A stretch of 64,000 nucleotides of DNA from Rhodoblastus sp963748385 (GCA_963748385.1 CAVVIQ010000007.1:1-64000); one strand, 5' to 3'; positions 1 through 9,208 are shown, counted from the stretch's first letter. A program made the numbers and translations. Notes: generated from the sequence alone by a model not told the origin.

Positions 1-200
1 ACACGAGACGGTTTTTTTGAGGTCGGTCGCGAAATCAAATATTTACGCGCGCACAGGGCGTGAGGAAGCATTGCGCCTCGCCCCATTTGAGCCATTTTTC
101 CACAGTCTATCTCAAAACGCTTTTCGGACCGACGGTTTGGAGAGATAGAACGAAGTTCAGGTTCATCCTCATACCTGCTTCCCTGGAGTCCGGTCCGACC

Positions 201-2243
201 TTGCGATCCGTTGCCTTAGGCGCCATCCGATCCTATCGACCCAGCAGGCGCAGTTTGCTCCTCGCTCCGATCGGCCTCGAACCACCGATCGCGGCGGAAG
301 CCGACCGTCTTGGCATGGGCAGCCAGCGCCGGGTTTCCCCGCGTTGGCTCGCGGGTACGGCCCTGACCGGCCTGATGGGCGCCAGCTTGCTTGGCGGCGC
401 CATTTATGCGGCTTTTGACCGTCAGGCCTATTTCGCCGAGGCGCCGACCCGCTCGCTTCAGGCGCGGCGCGAACAGCCGGAAGACACCGGCGTCAACCCG
501 ACCAAGGGCGATCGCTTGCTCAAGGCGGTCGACATTGTCGCCGCCAAACAGACCTTCAAGGCGCCGATCGCCATCGAAGCCGGCGACAAGGAAGTGATGA
601 AGACCCATGTCTTCACGCGGGTTTCCACGACGCTGACCCAGGCTGAAGCCGGCTTGGCCAGCGACGTGCCGGACTTCAACCCGCTCCAATTGCTGGCCGA
701 TTCCCGCAACCCCCCGCCGGACGCCGCCGAGCCGCCGCCCGCCGAGCAGGACGCCGACGTCAGCTTCTCGTCGAGCGACCTTTATGCGGTTACGCTTGCC
801 GGGCAGAGCGCGACGCTTTCGGTCGACGAGGTCCGCGACCAGATTGCCGAGACGGTGAAGAACGCACAGAACGCGGGAGCCACGCCGCCATTGCCCCTGC
901 CGCCGCAACTGATGCTGATGCGCACGAGCCGCGCCGCCCTTGAAGCGGGCGGCGCCAATCTCGCCCTGGGCCCCGCCAATTCGACCGTCAATTCGCCATT
1001 TTCAGCCATCGAAGTGCGCATGGTGCCGGAAAATGTCACCGTTGCGCCGCGCGCGACCGACCCCGCGTCCGCGGGAGGGCTGCCGGACCTCGGCAACGAC
1101 CGCCTGATCGCGATCGCCCACGGCGACAACGTCGACGACGTTCTCGCTGGCGCGGGCCTGGACAAGGACGTCGTCGCCAGAGTGAAGGCCGCCTTCGCCG
1201 GCGCCAACCTCGCGACGCTCTTCGCCGAGGGACGGCGGATCAAATTGTCCTTCGCCGACGCCGAACAGGGCGACGGGCGGATTCTCGCGCGGCTGAGCAT
1301 CTATGACGCCGACAATCTCAAAGCCTCGATCGCGCTGGCCGACGACGGTCATTATCAATTGTTCGCCAAGGCGCCGGCCGAAGCGAAGACGCAGCGGCCG
1401 GCGGCCGGCGACGATTCCGACGAGAGCGACGACGACGCCAGCGCCATGCGCTTGTACGGTTCATTTTACGAAACCGCCCTCAAACAGGACATCCCGCGCC
1501 CGATCATCGACCAGATGGTGCGGATCTTCGCCAATGACGTCGATTTCCAACGCGCCGTCTCGGCAGGCGATTCGGTCGAGGCTTTTTACGACGACGGCGA
1601 CGCGGCCGACGCCAGCCACGCCGAATTACTCTATGCCTCGATCACGGCGCGCGGCGAGACCTATCGCTATTACCGCTTCGAATCTCCTGACGACAAAAGC
1701 GTCGATTTCTTCGACGCCGACGGCCATTCGACGCGCAAGTTCCTTCTGCGCAAGCCAATGGCGACCGGCGAGTTCCGTTCGGGTTTCGGCATGCGCTACC
1801 ATCCGATCCTGCATTACACGCGGCCGCATAACGGCGTGGATTGGGCGGCGCCGATCGGCACGCCGATTTTCGCCGCCGGCAACGGAACCATCCAGAAGGC
1901 GGGTTGGGACGCAGGCTACGGGCGCCGCGTCGAAATCGAGCATAGCAACGGCTATGTGACGACTTACAATCACATGTCGCGCTTCGGCCGCGGCATTGCC
2001 GAGGGCGCCCATGTCCGGCAGGGGCAGATCGTCGGCTATCTCGGCGCGAGCGGCCTCGCGACCGGTCCGCACCTTCATTACGAGGTGATCGTCAACGGGC
2101 ATTACGTTGATCCGATGAGGGTGAAACTTGCCCGCACCCGGGAGATCGACAGTCGGGATCTCGACCTGTTCAAACGCCAGCGCGACCAGATCGACGGCTT
2201 GATGGCGAAGGCGCCGACCGCGACGCGCGTCGCCGGGCAATAG
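201..2243 (+). CDS. M23 family peptidoglycan metallopeptidase, membrane anchored
   Basis: Predicted zinc endopeptidase that cleaves peptidoglycan cross-links in the periplasm. A short cytoplasmic N-terminus is followed by one transmembrane segment (about residues 49-72), a Pro/Ala-rich linker, a helical region resembling the pre-domain of OapA/LysM-type M23 proteins, and a C-terminal M23 domain (about residues 515-630). The zinc site is visible as HNGVD near residue 543 and HLH near residue 624. The frame is open from position 60. I chose the TTG at 201 because the stretch just before the ATG at 315 (GLEPPIAAEADR) resembles the N-terminus I associate with Rhizobiales homologues; ATG 315 is the alternative. 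Family assignment is firm; the start is not. Confidence 0.9.
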   Translation: MRSVALGAIRSYRPSRRSLLLAPIGLEPPIAAEADRLGMGSQRRVSPRWLAGTALTGLMGASLLGGAIYAAFDRQAYFAEAPTRSLQARREQPEDTGVNPTKGDRLLKAVDIVAAKQTFKAPIAIEAGDKEVMKTHVFTRVSTTLTQAEAGLASDVPDFNPLQLLADSRNPPPDAAEPPPAEQDADVSFSSSDLYAVTLAGQSATLSVDEVRDQIAETVKNAQNAGATPPLPLPPQLMLMRTSRAALEAGGANLALGPANSTVNSPFSAIEVRMVPENVTVAPRATDPASAGGLPDLGNDRLIAIAHGDNVDDVLAGAGLDKDVVARVKAAFAGANLATLFAEGRRIKLSFADAEQGDGRILARLSIYDADNLKASIALADDGHYQLFAKAPAEAKTQRPAAGDDSDESDDDASAMRLYGSFYETALKQDIPRPIIDQMVRIFANDVDFQRAVSAGDSVEAFYDDGDAADASHAELLYASITARGETYRYYRFESPDDKSVDFFDADGHSTRKFLLRKPMATGEFRSGFGMRYHPILHYTRPHNGVDWAAPIGTPIFAAGNGTIQKAGWDAGYGRRVEIEHSNGYVTTYNHMSRFGRGIAEGAHVRQGQIVGYLGASGLATGPHLHYEVIVNGHYVDPMRVKLARTREIDSRDLDLFKRQRDQIDGLMAKAPTATRVAGQ

Positions 2244-2254
2244 ATTTGCGGCGG

Positions 2255-3043
2255 TCAGCGGCCCATGCGGACGTCGTCCCGCGCGGCGCCGCGCGGCGGA
2301 CCGATCCCGAGCGGGCCCGGCGTAAGGGCGGGCGTGAGCGTCGGCGCGAGTTCCGCCAGGGCGCGCCGCGAACGCCTCGCGCCGACCAGGCGATAAAGCT
2401 GCTTGGTCGCCTCGACCACGATGACGCCGGCGCCCGGAAGCGACAATCTTCCGCTGACCCGTTCGATCGCCGGCGCGAATCGCAGCCACCTCGCGCGATG
2501 AAGCGGCGGCGTATAGAGCGCTTCGCTCCAATAGATCGGCGAAAACAGGGTTTCGCGCATCAGGTCCAGCAACTGGCCGCGCGAATAGGGCCGGCCGTGT
2601 CCGAAAGGCGTGGTGTCGAGCCGCGCCCAAAGGCCGGAGCGGTTGGGCGCGACGACGACCAGCCGGCCGCCCGGCGTCAGCACCCGCCAGACCTCGGAGA
2701 GCAGTTCGCGCGGATGTTCGGCGTTCTCCAGGGCGTGCGCCAGCAACATGCGGTCGACGCATGAATCGGGCAACGGCAGCATCGAATCGTCGATGAGCGT
2801 CGAGGACGACGGCCCCGAGGCGGGCCAGTTCACGACGCCCTGCTCCGCCGGCATCATCGCGAACAGACGCAAGGGATGGTCGCGAAACATTTCGAGATAG
2901 GGGGTCGCGTAGCCGAGGCCCGCGATGGCGAGGCCGGCGACCGAATCCCAGCGGCGGACCAGGATCGCGCCGACGAAACGGCGCGCCGTCTCGCCGAGCG
3001 GCGAGGCGTAGAAGCTGCGCAGATCGGTGACATCGAGCGCCAT
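2255..3043 (-). CDS. class I SAM-dependent methyltransferase
   Basis: Predicted SAM-dependent methyltransferase, 262 aa, substrate unknown. The SAM-binding motif I is present in loose form (AIAGLGYATPYL, about residues 43-54). Later comes a strand-helix block LLAHALENAEHPRELL followed by VLTPGGRLVVVAPNR, the usual motif region after the SAM site in Methyltransf_11-type proteins. I start at the ATG at 3043 (MALDVTDLR), directly before the conserved-looking fold; an in-frame start at 3073 adds ten residues. The gene lies divergent to gloB with about 110 bp between starts, a neighbourhood I associate with Rhizobiales genomes. It is not UbiG, which is encoded at 44.2 kb. Confidence 0.8.
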   Translation of the reverse strand: MALDVTDLRSFYASPLGETARRFVGAILVRRWDSVAGLAIAGLGYATPYLEMFRDHPLRLFAMMPAEQGVVNWPASGPSSSTLIDDSMLPLPDSCVDRMLLAHALENAEHPRELLSEVWRVLTPGGRLVVVAPNRSGLWARLDTTPFGHGRPYSRGQLLDLMRETLFSPIYWSEALYTPPLHRARWLRFAPAIERVSGRLSLPGAGVIVVEATKQLYRLVGARRSRRALAELAPTLTPALTPGPLGIGPPRGAARDDVRMGR

Positions 3044-3154
3044 GCCCCAAGATCGGCGAAATTCGCCTTGCAAGCAAGCGGTCGCCGGCCAAATTTAGCG
3101 CCTTGGCCCCGCCTTCTGGCGCGGGCGCGAATCGAAGCGAAACGGGAGTGCGCC

Positions 3155-3937
3155 ATGGCGGTCGAATTTCATCAATTTCTGTGCCTGACGGACAATTTCG
3201 GTCTCCTGGCCCATGATCAAGCCTCGGGCGCGACCGCGGCGCTCGACGCGCCGGAGGCCGAGCCCATTTTCGCGGCGCTCGCCGAAAAGGGCTGGACCCT
3301 GACTGACATCTGGCTCACCCACCATCATCACGACCACACCGGCGACGTGGGCGAATTGAAAGCCCGTTTCCCCCGGGCGCGCGTCGTCGGGGCGCGCAAG
3401 GACGCGCATCGCCTGCCGCCGCTCGACCTCGCGGTTGCCGAGGGGGACATCGTCAGGCTCGGCGAAAGCGGCGCGCTGGTTTGGGAAACGCCCGGTCACA
3501 CGCTCGGCCATCTCGCCTATTATTTCGAGGACGACGACGTGGCGGTCGTCGGCGACACCCTTTTTTCGCTGGGCTGCGGCCGGGTGATGGAGGGAACCAT
3601 GCCGATGATGCACGGGACCGTGATGCGGCTCGCCAACCTGCCCGGCGAGACCCTGGTCTATTGCGGCCACGAATATACCGAGGCCAATGCGAAATTCGCC
3701 CTCACCGTCGATCCGGAAAACGCCCTGCTCGGCGAGCGAATCCGGGAGGTCGCCGCCTTGCGCGCGCGCGGCGCCTTCACGCTGCCGACGACCATCGCGC
3801 GGGAATGCGCGGCCAACCCCTTTCTGCGCGCCGCCGATCCGCAATTGCAGAAGGCGCTGGGCCTGGAGGACGCGGATCCGGTCGAGGTCTTCACGATCCT
3901 GCGCGAGCGCAAGAACCGTTTCCACGGGCTAGGTTAA
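3155..3937 (+). CDS. gloB: hydroxyacylglutathione hydrolase (glyoxalase II)
   Basis: Hydrolyses S-lactoylglutathione to lactate and glutathione, the second step of methylglyoxal detoxification in the cytoplasm. The 260-aa protein has the metallo-beta-lactamase fold signature THHHHDHTGD near residue 55, then GHTLGH, GDTLFSLGCGR and YCGHEYTEAN, which together supply the binuclear metal ligands. Length matches the usual 250-260 aa. The start is the ATG at 3155 (MAVEFHQFLCLTDNFG), preceded by GGGAG; the frame is open further upstream but that part is non-homologous antisense sequence. The C-terminal HAGH-type domain is complete. Confidence 0.95.
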   Translation: MAVEFHQFLCLTDNFGLLAHDQASGATAALDAPEAEPIFAALAEKGWTLTDIWLTHHHHDHTGDVGELKARFPRARVVGARKDAHRLPPLDLAVAEGDIVRLGESGALVWETPGHTLGHLAYYFEDDDVAVVGDTLFSLGCGRVMEGTMPMMHGTVMRLANLPGETLVYCGHEYTEANAKFALTVDPENALLGERIREVAALRARGAFTLPTTIARECAANPFLRAADPQLQKALGLEDADPVEVFTILRERKNRFHGLG

Positions 3938-4005
3938 ACCCGGAATTAACGCTTCGGTCGCAAATCTCGCTCGGTTGAGCCTCCGGTCTTTCGGGAAACG
4001 CGCCT

Positions 4006-5892
4006 GTGCAACTCCGCTATTTTGCCGTTCCCCCGCGAAAAGCCGCCGTAAAAGGCGAAGCCGGCCCGGACCCGGCGACCGAACGCCGCCAAGAAACCGC
4101 GAGCGAGCCCGCCAGCCTGCCAGCCATCCAGCCGCCGGTCCATCCCACGGCGCCCGCCGATGCGGCGCGCGAGCGCAAGTCGCCGCCCGCCGATCCGGCG
4201 GCGTCTGCGGCGCCCGCGCGCGGCGCGCCCGATCCGCGCGCCATTCTCGATTCGATCGGACAGACGGTCTATGACTGGAACTTGGAATCCGACCAGATCG
4301 TGTGGGGGCCGAACGCCGATTTGGTGTTCGGCTTCCGCAATATCAGCGCGTTCGCGACCGGGCGCGGCTATGCCGAATGCCTGTCGCACGAGAGCGAAAG
4401 TTCGCCTTACGAGGCGATCGCGCGTTCGACCGCCGCGGACGATGGCATGGGCGTGCCCTTCCAGATCTGCTATGGGATCATTGCTCCCGACAGTCCCCGC
4501 GACGCGACCATATGGGTCGAGGACACCGGACGCTGGTTCGCCGGGCCGAACGGCCGCCCGGCGCACGCCCACGGTCTGATCCGCGTCATCACCGACCGCT
4601 ACCAACGGGACCGGCGCCTCGCCCTCACGTCGCGGTTCGACACGCTGACCGGCGTGTCGAACCGCGCGAGCCTGCTGGAGCAGACGGCCCATTTCTTCGC
4701 CGCCGCCGCCAAGCGCAAGCAATCCTTCGGCGCCCTGCTGATCGGCCTCGACAATCTGTTCACGCTCAACCGCACCTATGGCTACGACGTCGCCGATCAG
4801 GTGATCGCCGGTCTCGCCAAACGGCTGCGAAACCATTGCCGCGAGCGCGATCTCCTCGCCCGCTACGCCGGCAACAAGTTCACCGTCGTTCTGCAAAATT
4901 GCGACGGCGCCGAATTGAACGCGGCGGCCGACCGGCTCATTGAAGTCGTCGCCGCGACGCCCTTCGAAACCAGCACGGGACCCGTGCCGGTGTCGCTGCG
5001 TATCGGCGGCGCGGTCGCGCCGCGCAACGGCCGCTCGGCCCATGCGTTGTTCCAGCACGCCGAGGAGGCGCTGGATCTCGCCCGTCAGCCCGGCGCGGCG
5101 CGTTTCGTCCTCTATGAACCGTCGCTGGCGCGCGAGGATTCGCGCATGCGGGCGCTGAAGATCTCCGACGAAATCGTCTCCGCGCTGAACGAAGGCCGAA
5201 TCCTCATCGCGCTTCAGCCCCTGGTCCGCGCCGCGACCGGAGAAACGGAACTTCACGAGGCCTTGATGCGCCTTCGTCGTCCGGACGGCTCCCTCGTCGC
5301 CCCCGCCACCCTCCTGCCGACCGCAGAGAAATCGGGGCTGATCCAGATGATCGACCAGCGCGTGCTGGAACTCGCCCTGAAAAGGCTCGCGGAACAACCC
5401 GAGATGCGGCTCGCCGTGAATGTTTCGGGCCAGACCCTGCATGAGCCGGATTTCTTCTCGCGCCTGCGCGTCCTGCTCGAACCCGATCCCGAACTCGCCC
5501 GCCGCCTGACCGTCGAACTCACCGAAACCTGCGCCATCGAAGACGTCGAGGCGACCGTCAAGGCGGTGTCGTCTCTCAAGCAACTCGGCGTCAAGGTCGC
5601 CATGGACGATTTCGGCTCCGGCCACACTTCATTCAAGAACCTGCGGCGCTTCAACTTCGACATGGTGAAGATCGACGGCGCCTTCGTCCAGAACATGTCG
5701 CGGTCCGACGACGACCGCTTTTTCGTGCGCACCCTGATCGACCTCGCCCGCCATGTCGGCATCCCCGTGGTGGCGGAATGGGTGGAGGACCAGGACGCCG
5801 CCGACATACTGCGCGACTGGGGCGTCGATTATCTCCAGGGGGACTTTTTCGCCGCGGCCGCGGTGCCGGCGAGCCGTCCGCCCGCCGACTGA
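4006..5892 (+). CDS. PAS-GGDEF-EAL protein, probable c-di-GMP phosphodiesterase
   Basis: Signalling protein of 628 aa acting on cyclic di-GMP. An Ala/Pro-rich N-terminus leads to a PAS-like sensor (about residues 80-190), a GGDEF domain (about 205-370) and an EAL domain (about 380-620). The GGDEF signature is replaced by AGNKF at residues 288-292, so cyclase activity is very unlikely; such domains usually bind GTP or act as allosteric modules. The EAL domain looks intact: EALMR at 418-422, a DDFGSGHTS loop and VKIDGAFV. Prediction: a c-di-GMP-degrading enzyme controlled by the PAS and inactive GGDEF parts. There is no transmembrane segment. The start is GTG at 4006. It ends 3 bp from the convergent next gene. 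Confidence 0.88.
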   Translation: MQLRYFAVPPRKAAVKGEAGPDPATERRQETASEPASLPAIQPPVHPTAPADAARERKSPPADPAASAAPARGAPDPRAILDSIGQTVYDWNLESDQIVWGPNADLVFGFRNISAFATGRGYAECLSHESESSPYEAIARSTAADDGMGVPFQICYGIIAPDSPRDATIWVEDTGRWFAGPNGRPAHAHGLIRVITDRYQRDRRLALTSRFDTLTGVSNRASLLEQTAHFFAAAAKRKQSFGALLIGLDNLFTLNRTYGYDVADQVIAGLAKRLRNHCRERDLLARYAGNKFTVVLQNCDGAELNAAADRLIEVVAATPFETSTGPVPVSLRIGGAVAPRNGRSAHALFQHAEEALDLARQPGAARFVLYEPSLAREDSRMRALKISDEIVSALNEGRILIALQPLVRAATGETELHEALMRLRRPDGSLVAPATLLPTAEKSGLIQMIDQRVLELALKRLAEQPEMRLAVNVSGQTLHEPDFFSRLRVLLEPDPELARRLTVELTETCAIEDVEATVKAVSSLKQLGVKVAMDDFGSGHTSFKNLRRFNFDMVKIDGAFVQNMSRSDDDRFFVRTLIDLARHVGIPVVAEWVEDQDAADILRDWGVDYLQGDFFAAAAVPASRPPAD

Positions 5893-5895
5893 CCG

Positions 5896-6198
5896 TCACC
5901 CGCGCCGCAGGCCTTCGACCGCCCTGGCGACGAAAGCGAGCGCTTCGGACGCCGAAGGAAAACTCGATTCCTCGACGCCGCTCGGTTCGTAGGTCGCCAG
6001 AATGGCGTAAGCGCGGCAGCCGCCGTCGGCCGCCTCCTCGCGAACGACAAAGCTCGGGCCGCCGCCGCAGCCGCGCGAAAAAGCGACATAGCGGGTTTCG
6101 GCGCCCGAAGGCGCGCCACGCGATAGCCTGTCCTGAGCCATGTCGCGCAAGGCTTTGTAGAGCCGGATCGGCTCGGATTCCTGTTCACGCCAGAACAA
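5896..6198 (-). CDS. hypothetical protein, 100 aa
   Basis: Unrecognised small protein. It starts at a TTG at 6198, supported by a strong Shine-Dalgarno AGGAGG about nine bases upstream. The sequence is mixed alpha/beta in appearance with one internal Cys-Gly-Gly-Gly stretch (SRGCGGGPS), no signal peptide and no membrane segment. It lies downstream of phaR on the same strand (52 bp gap holding an imperfect palindrome), so it could be co-transcribed with phaR, though nothing links it to PHB metabolism. It is convergent with the EAL gene. Coding status rests on the ribosome site and an intact frame. Confidence 0.6.
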   Translation of the reverse strand: MFWREQESEPIRLYKALRDMAQDRLSRGAPSGAETRYVAFSRGCGGGPSFVVREEAADGGCRAYAILATYEPSGVEESSFPSASEALAFVARAVEGLRRG

Positions 6199-6222
6199 TG
6201 CGGCCGCCTCCTCTCAAACGCC

Positions 6223-6250
6223 ATACGAATTCCGCATGCGGGATTTGTAT
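6223..6250. repeat. 28-bp imperfect palindrome between phaR and the next gene
   Basis: The sequence ATACGAATTCCGC / ATGCGGGATTTGTAT can pair in 12 of 14 positions around a GCATGC core. It begins right at the phaR stop and precedes the TTG start at 6198. There is no T-run, so it is not a classical terminator. It may be an operator or an mRNA hairpin; the function is not shown. Confidence 0.4.
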
Positions 6251-6849
6251 CATTCCTTCTTGACCAACCCGTCGATGCGCTTCTGCATCTCGGCAAGCTG
6301 CGCCCGCATTTCCTCCAGTTCGCTCGGCGGCTTGTCAGGCGCGCGCGACGCCTTGGCGCCTTCCGCGATCGCGGCGCCGAAAGGCGAAAACATGTCGAGC
6401 GCCTCGCGAAACATCGCCATGTTCTTGCGCGCCTGCTCCTCCATCGACTGGAACATCTGGCGCGATGGGCCGGCGAGCGGATTGGCGCTCATCGCCGCCT
6501 CGAACTGATCGCGGAACTTCTGGCTGTCCTTGGTCAGCCTTTCGATCGAAAATTCCAGATAGCTCGGCACGAACATCTGCATGCTGTCGCCGTAAAAGCG
6601 GATCAGCTGGCGCAGGAAGCGGATCGGCAGCAGGTTCTGCCCGGTCTTGCCTTCCTGCTCGAAAATGATCTGAGCCAGGACGGAGCGGGTGATGTCATCG
6701 CCGCTCTTGGCGTCGAAGACGACGAAATCCTCGCCGCCTTTCACCATCTCGGCCAGGTCCTCAAGCGTCACATAGGCGCTGGCGCCCGTATTGTAGAGGC
6801 GGCGGTTCGCATATTTCTTGATGGTGACGGGTTTCTTTTCGTTCGTCAT
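6250..6849 (-). CDS. phaR: polyhydroxyalkanoate synthesis repressor PhaR
   Basis: DNA- and PHB-binding repressor that controls phasin and PHB genes. The N-terminal PHB/PHA accumulation regulator DNA-binding domain is clear (KKYANRRLYNTGASAYVTLEDLA, with the signature split here at about residues 8-30). It is followed by the PHB-accumulation domain with ILAQIIFEQE-like sequence and a C-terminal coiled-coil tail (ELEEMRAQLAEMQKRIDGL). I place the start at the ATG at 6849 (MTNEKKPV), giving 199 aa, near the family norm; ATG 6861 is four codons earlier. It is divergent from phaA with about 280 bp between, the expected place for shared regulation. Confidence 0.93.
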   Translation of the reverse strand: MTNEKKPVTIKKYANRRLYNTGASAYVTLEDLAEMVKGGEDFVVFDAKSGDDITRSVLAQIIFEQEGKTGQNLLPIRFLRQLIRFYGDSMQMFVPSYLEFSIERLTKDSQKFRDQFEAAMSANPLAGPSRQMFQSMEEQARKNMAMFREALDMFSPFGAAIAEGAKASRAPDKPPSELEEMRAQLAEMQKRIDGLVKKE

Positions 6850-7128
6850 TTTCGTTCCCATGCCCGGCGGCGGCTGCGCCGCCGTTCCGCTCCCCCGAGG
6901 CGCCGGCTCCGCGCCCTCGCCCCCTGGCGTCAAAACGATAGCCCCGGCGACCCCAAAAGACAAAGCGACTTCTTCATCAAGGCAACATTCGCAACGATCT
7001 ACAACCAAAAGACCATTATTCTCCGCGCATGACGCCTTGACCGGGCCGGCGTCGAAATGGTCAAACTAACGCCTGCTAGCCTTTCAGCCCGCGCGAAGGC
7101 CGCCGGGACAAGTTTCGGAGAATTTTCC

Positions 7129-8304
7129 ATGTCAACCGATGTCGTGATCGTTTCCGCCGCGCGCACCGCCGTGGGCTCCTTCAACGGGTCGTTCGCCAAC
7201 ACCCCGGCTCATGAACTCGGCGCCGCCGCCATCAAGGCCGCGCTGGAGCGCGCCTCCGTCGCGGCCGCCGATGTCGACGAGGTCATCCTCGGCCAGATCC
7301 TCGCCGCTGGCGAAGGCCAGAACCCCGCCCGCCAGGCGGCCCGCGCCGCAGGAATCCCCGACGAAAAGACCGCTTTCGGCATCAACCAGCTCTGCGGCTC
7401 GGGCCTGCGTACGGTCGCGCTCGGCCTCCAGCAGATCGTCAACGGCGACGCCAATGTCATCGTGGCGGGCGGCATGGAAAGCATGTCGCAGGCCCAGCAC
7501 GCGGCCTATCTGCGCTCCGGCGTCAAAATGGGCGAACTGAAGCTGGTCGACACCATGCTCAGGGACGGCCTGCACGACGCCTTCCAAGGCTACCACATGG
7601 GCGTGACGGCGGAGAATGTCGCCACCAAGTACCAGATCACCCGCGAGGAGCAGGATCATTTCGCCGTCGGCTCGCAGAACAAGGCGGAAGCCGCGAAAAA
7701 ATCCGGCCGCTTCAAGGACGAGATCGTTCCGTTCACGGTCAAGACCAGGAAGGGCGACATTGTCGTCGACACCGACGAATTCATCCGCGATGGCGTGACC
7801 TATGACGCGCTCGCCAAGTTGCGCCCGGCCTTCAACAAGGAAGGCACGGTGACCGCCGGCAACGCCTCGGGCATCAACGACGGCGCCGCCGCCGTGGTCC
7901 TGATGACCGCCGCGGAAGCCGCCAAACGCGGCCTCACACCGCTCGCCCGCATCGCTTCCTGGGCGACCGCCGGCGTCGATCCGGCGATCATGGGCACCGG
8001 CCCGATTCCCTCCTCGCGCAAGGCGCTCGCCAAGGCCGGCTGGAACGTCCAGGACCTCGACCTGATCGAAGCCAACGAGGCCTTCGCCGCCCAGGCGATC
8101 TCGGTCAACAAGGAACTCGGCTGGGATGTCGCCAAGGTGAACGTCAACGGCGGCGCCATCGCGATCGGCCACCCGATCGGCGCCTCGGGCGCGCGCGTGC
8201 TCGTCAGCCTGCTGCATGAAATGCTCAAGCGCGACGCGAAGAAGGGCCTCGCGACCTTGTGCATCGGCGGCGGCATGGGCATCGCCCTCGCCGTCGAACG
8301 CTGA
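7129..8304 (+). CDS. phaA: acetyl-CoA acetyltransferase (beta-ketothiolase)
   Basis: Condenses two acetyl-CoA into acetoacetyl-CoA, the first step of polyhydroxybutyrate synthesis. The 391-aa protein has the thiolase I layout: acyl-accepting Cys89 in LCGSGLRTV, NEAFAAQ, the catalytic His in NGGAIAIGHPIGASGAR and the second Cys in CIGGGMG near the C-terminus. The start is ATG 7129 with GGAG eight bases upstream. Neighbours phaR and phaB fix the role as biosynthetic rather than fatty-acid degradation. A strong hairpin terminator follows the stop, so phaB may need partial read-through or its own promoter. Confidence 0.96.
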   Translation: MSTDVVIVSAARTAVGSFNGSFANTPAHELGAAAIKAALERASVAAADVDEVILGQILAAGEGQNPARQAARAAGIPDEKTAFGINQLCGSGLRTVALGLQQIVNGDANVIVAGGMESMSQAQHAAYLRSGVKMGELKLVDTMLRDGLHDAFQGYHMGVTAENVATKYQITREEQDHFAVGSQNKAEAAKKSGRFKDEIVPFTVKTRKGDIVVDTDEFIRDGVTYDALAKLRPAFNKEGTVTAGNASGINDGAAAVVLMTAAEAAKRGLTPLARIASWATAGVDPAIMGTGPIPSSRKALAKAGWNVQDLDLIEANEAFAAQAISVNKELGWDVAKVNVNGGAIAIGHPIGASGARVLVSLLHEMLKRDAKKGLATLCIGGGMGIALAVER

Positions 8305-8320
8305 GCCTTTTTCACAGATG

Positions 8321-8354
8321 AGCGCCGGCCGCCGAACGGCCGGCGCTTTTTCTT
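8321..8354 (+). terminator. rho-independent terminator after phaA
   Basis: Perfect 11-bp GC-rich stem (AGCGCCGGCCG / CGGCCGGCGCT, 8321-8331 and 8337-8347) with a 5-base loop, followed by a T-rich run. It lies 16 bp after the phaA stop and about 30 bp before the phaB start. Confidence 0.85.
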
Positions 8355-8384
8355 CTCACCAAAAAGAATCCAAAGGGGAAAAAC

Positions 8385-9111
8385 ATGTCTCGAGTTCGCA
8401 CTCGTCACCGGCGGCACGCGCGGCATCGGCGCGGCCATTTCCAAGGCCCTGAAGGCGGCGGGCTACAAGGTCGCTGCGATCTATGCCGGCAATGACGAAG
8501 CCGCCAAGGCTTTCCACGCCGAGACCGGCATCCATGTCTATAAATGGGACGTGTCCAGCTATGACGCCTGCGTGGCGGGAATCGCCAGGGTCGCGGCCGA
8601 TCTGGGCCCGGTCGAAATCCTGGTCAACAACGCCGGCATCACCCGGGACGCCATGTTCCACAAGATGACCAACGAACAATGGCGCGCGGTCATCGACACC
8701 AATCTGAACTCGCTGTTCAATATGACCAGGCCCGTGTGGGAGGGCATGCGTGAGCGCAAGTTCGGTCGCGTGGTCTGCATTTCCTCGGTCAACGGCCAGA
8801 AGGGCCAGATGGGCCAGTCCAATTATTCCGCCGCCAAGGCCGGCGACATCGGCTTCGTCAAGGCTCTCGCCCAGGAAGGCGCCCGCGTCGGCGTCACGGT
8901 CAACGCCGTCTGCCCGGGCTATATCGCCACCGAAATGGTCAAGGCGATCGACCCGGCGGTCGTCGAAAAGGCGATCCTGCCGCATATCCCGATCGGTCGG
9001 CTCGGCGAACCCGAGGAAATAGCCCGCGCGGTCCTGTTCCTGGTTTCCGACGACGCCGGCTTCGTCACCGGTTCGACGATCAGCGCCAACGGCGGGCAAT
9101 ATATGGTTTGA
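8385..9111 (+). CDS. phaB: acetoacetyl-CoA reductase PhaB, with apparent +1 frameshift just after the start
   Basis: NADPH-dependent reduction of acetoacetyl-CoA to (R)-3-hydroxybutyryl-CoA, second step of PHB synthesis. From codon 5 on the protein is a normal short-chain dehydrogenase: TGGTRGIG cofactor site, NNAGI, catalytic Ser in ISSVNGQ and YSAAK, ending GGQYMV, about 241 aa in total. The only ribosome-bound start is ATG 8385 (AGGGGAAAAAC upstream). From it the first four codons read MSRV, then the frame is wrong by one extra base: it should continue ALVTGG. No ATG, GTG or TTG exists in the correct frame before GTG 8551, which would remove the NADPH site. Everything downstream is intact, so this is a very recent mutation or a sequence error. 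Confidence 0.9.
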
Positions 9112-9179
9112 CCCCAAACGGCGCGAGCGCAACCGGTCGGTTGATTCCGCCGCGCGTTCGATTGAGCTAAAGTGATTCG

Positions 9180-9208
9180 ACGGCCGGAGCCGATCCGGCC
9201 GTTTTTTT
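9180..9208 (+). terminator. rho-independent terminator after phaB
   Basis: Nine-bp perfect stem (ACGGCCGGA / TCCGGCCGT, 9180-9188 and 9194-9202), 5-base loop, followed directly by seven T residues. It ends the PHB gene pair and sits 15 bp before the next start. Confidence 0.88.
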
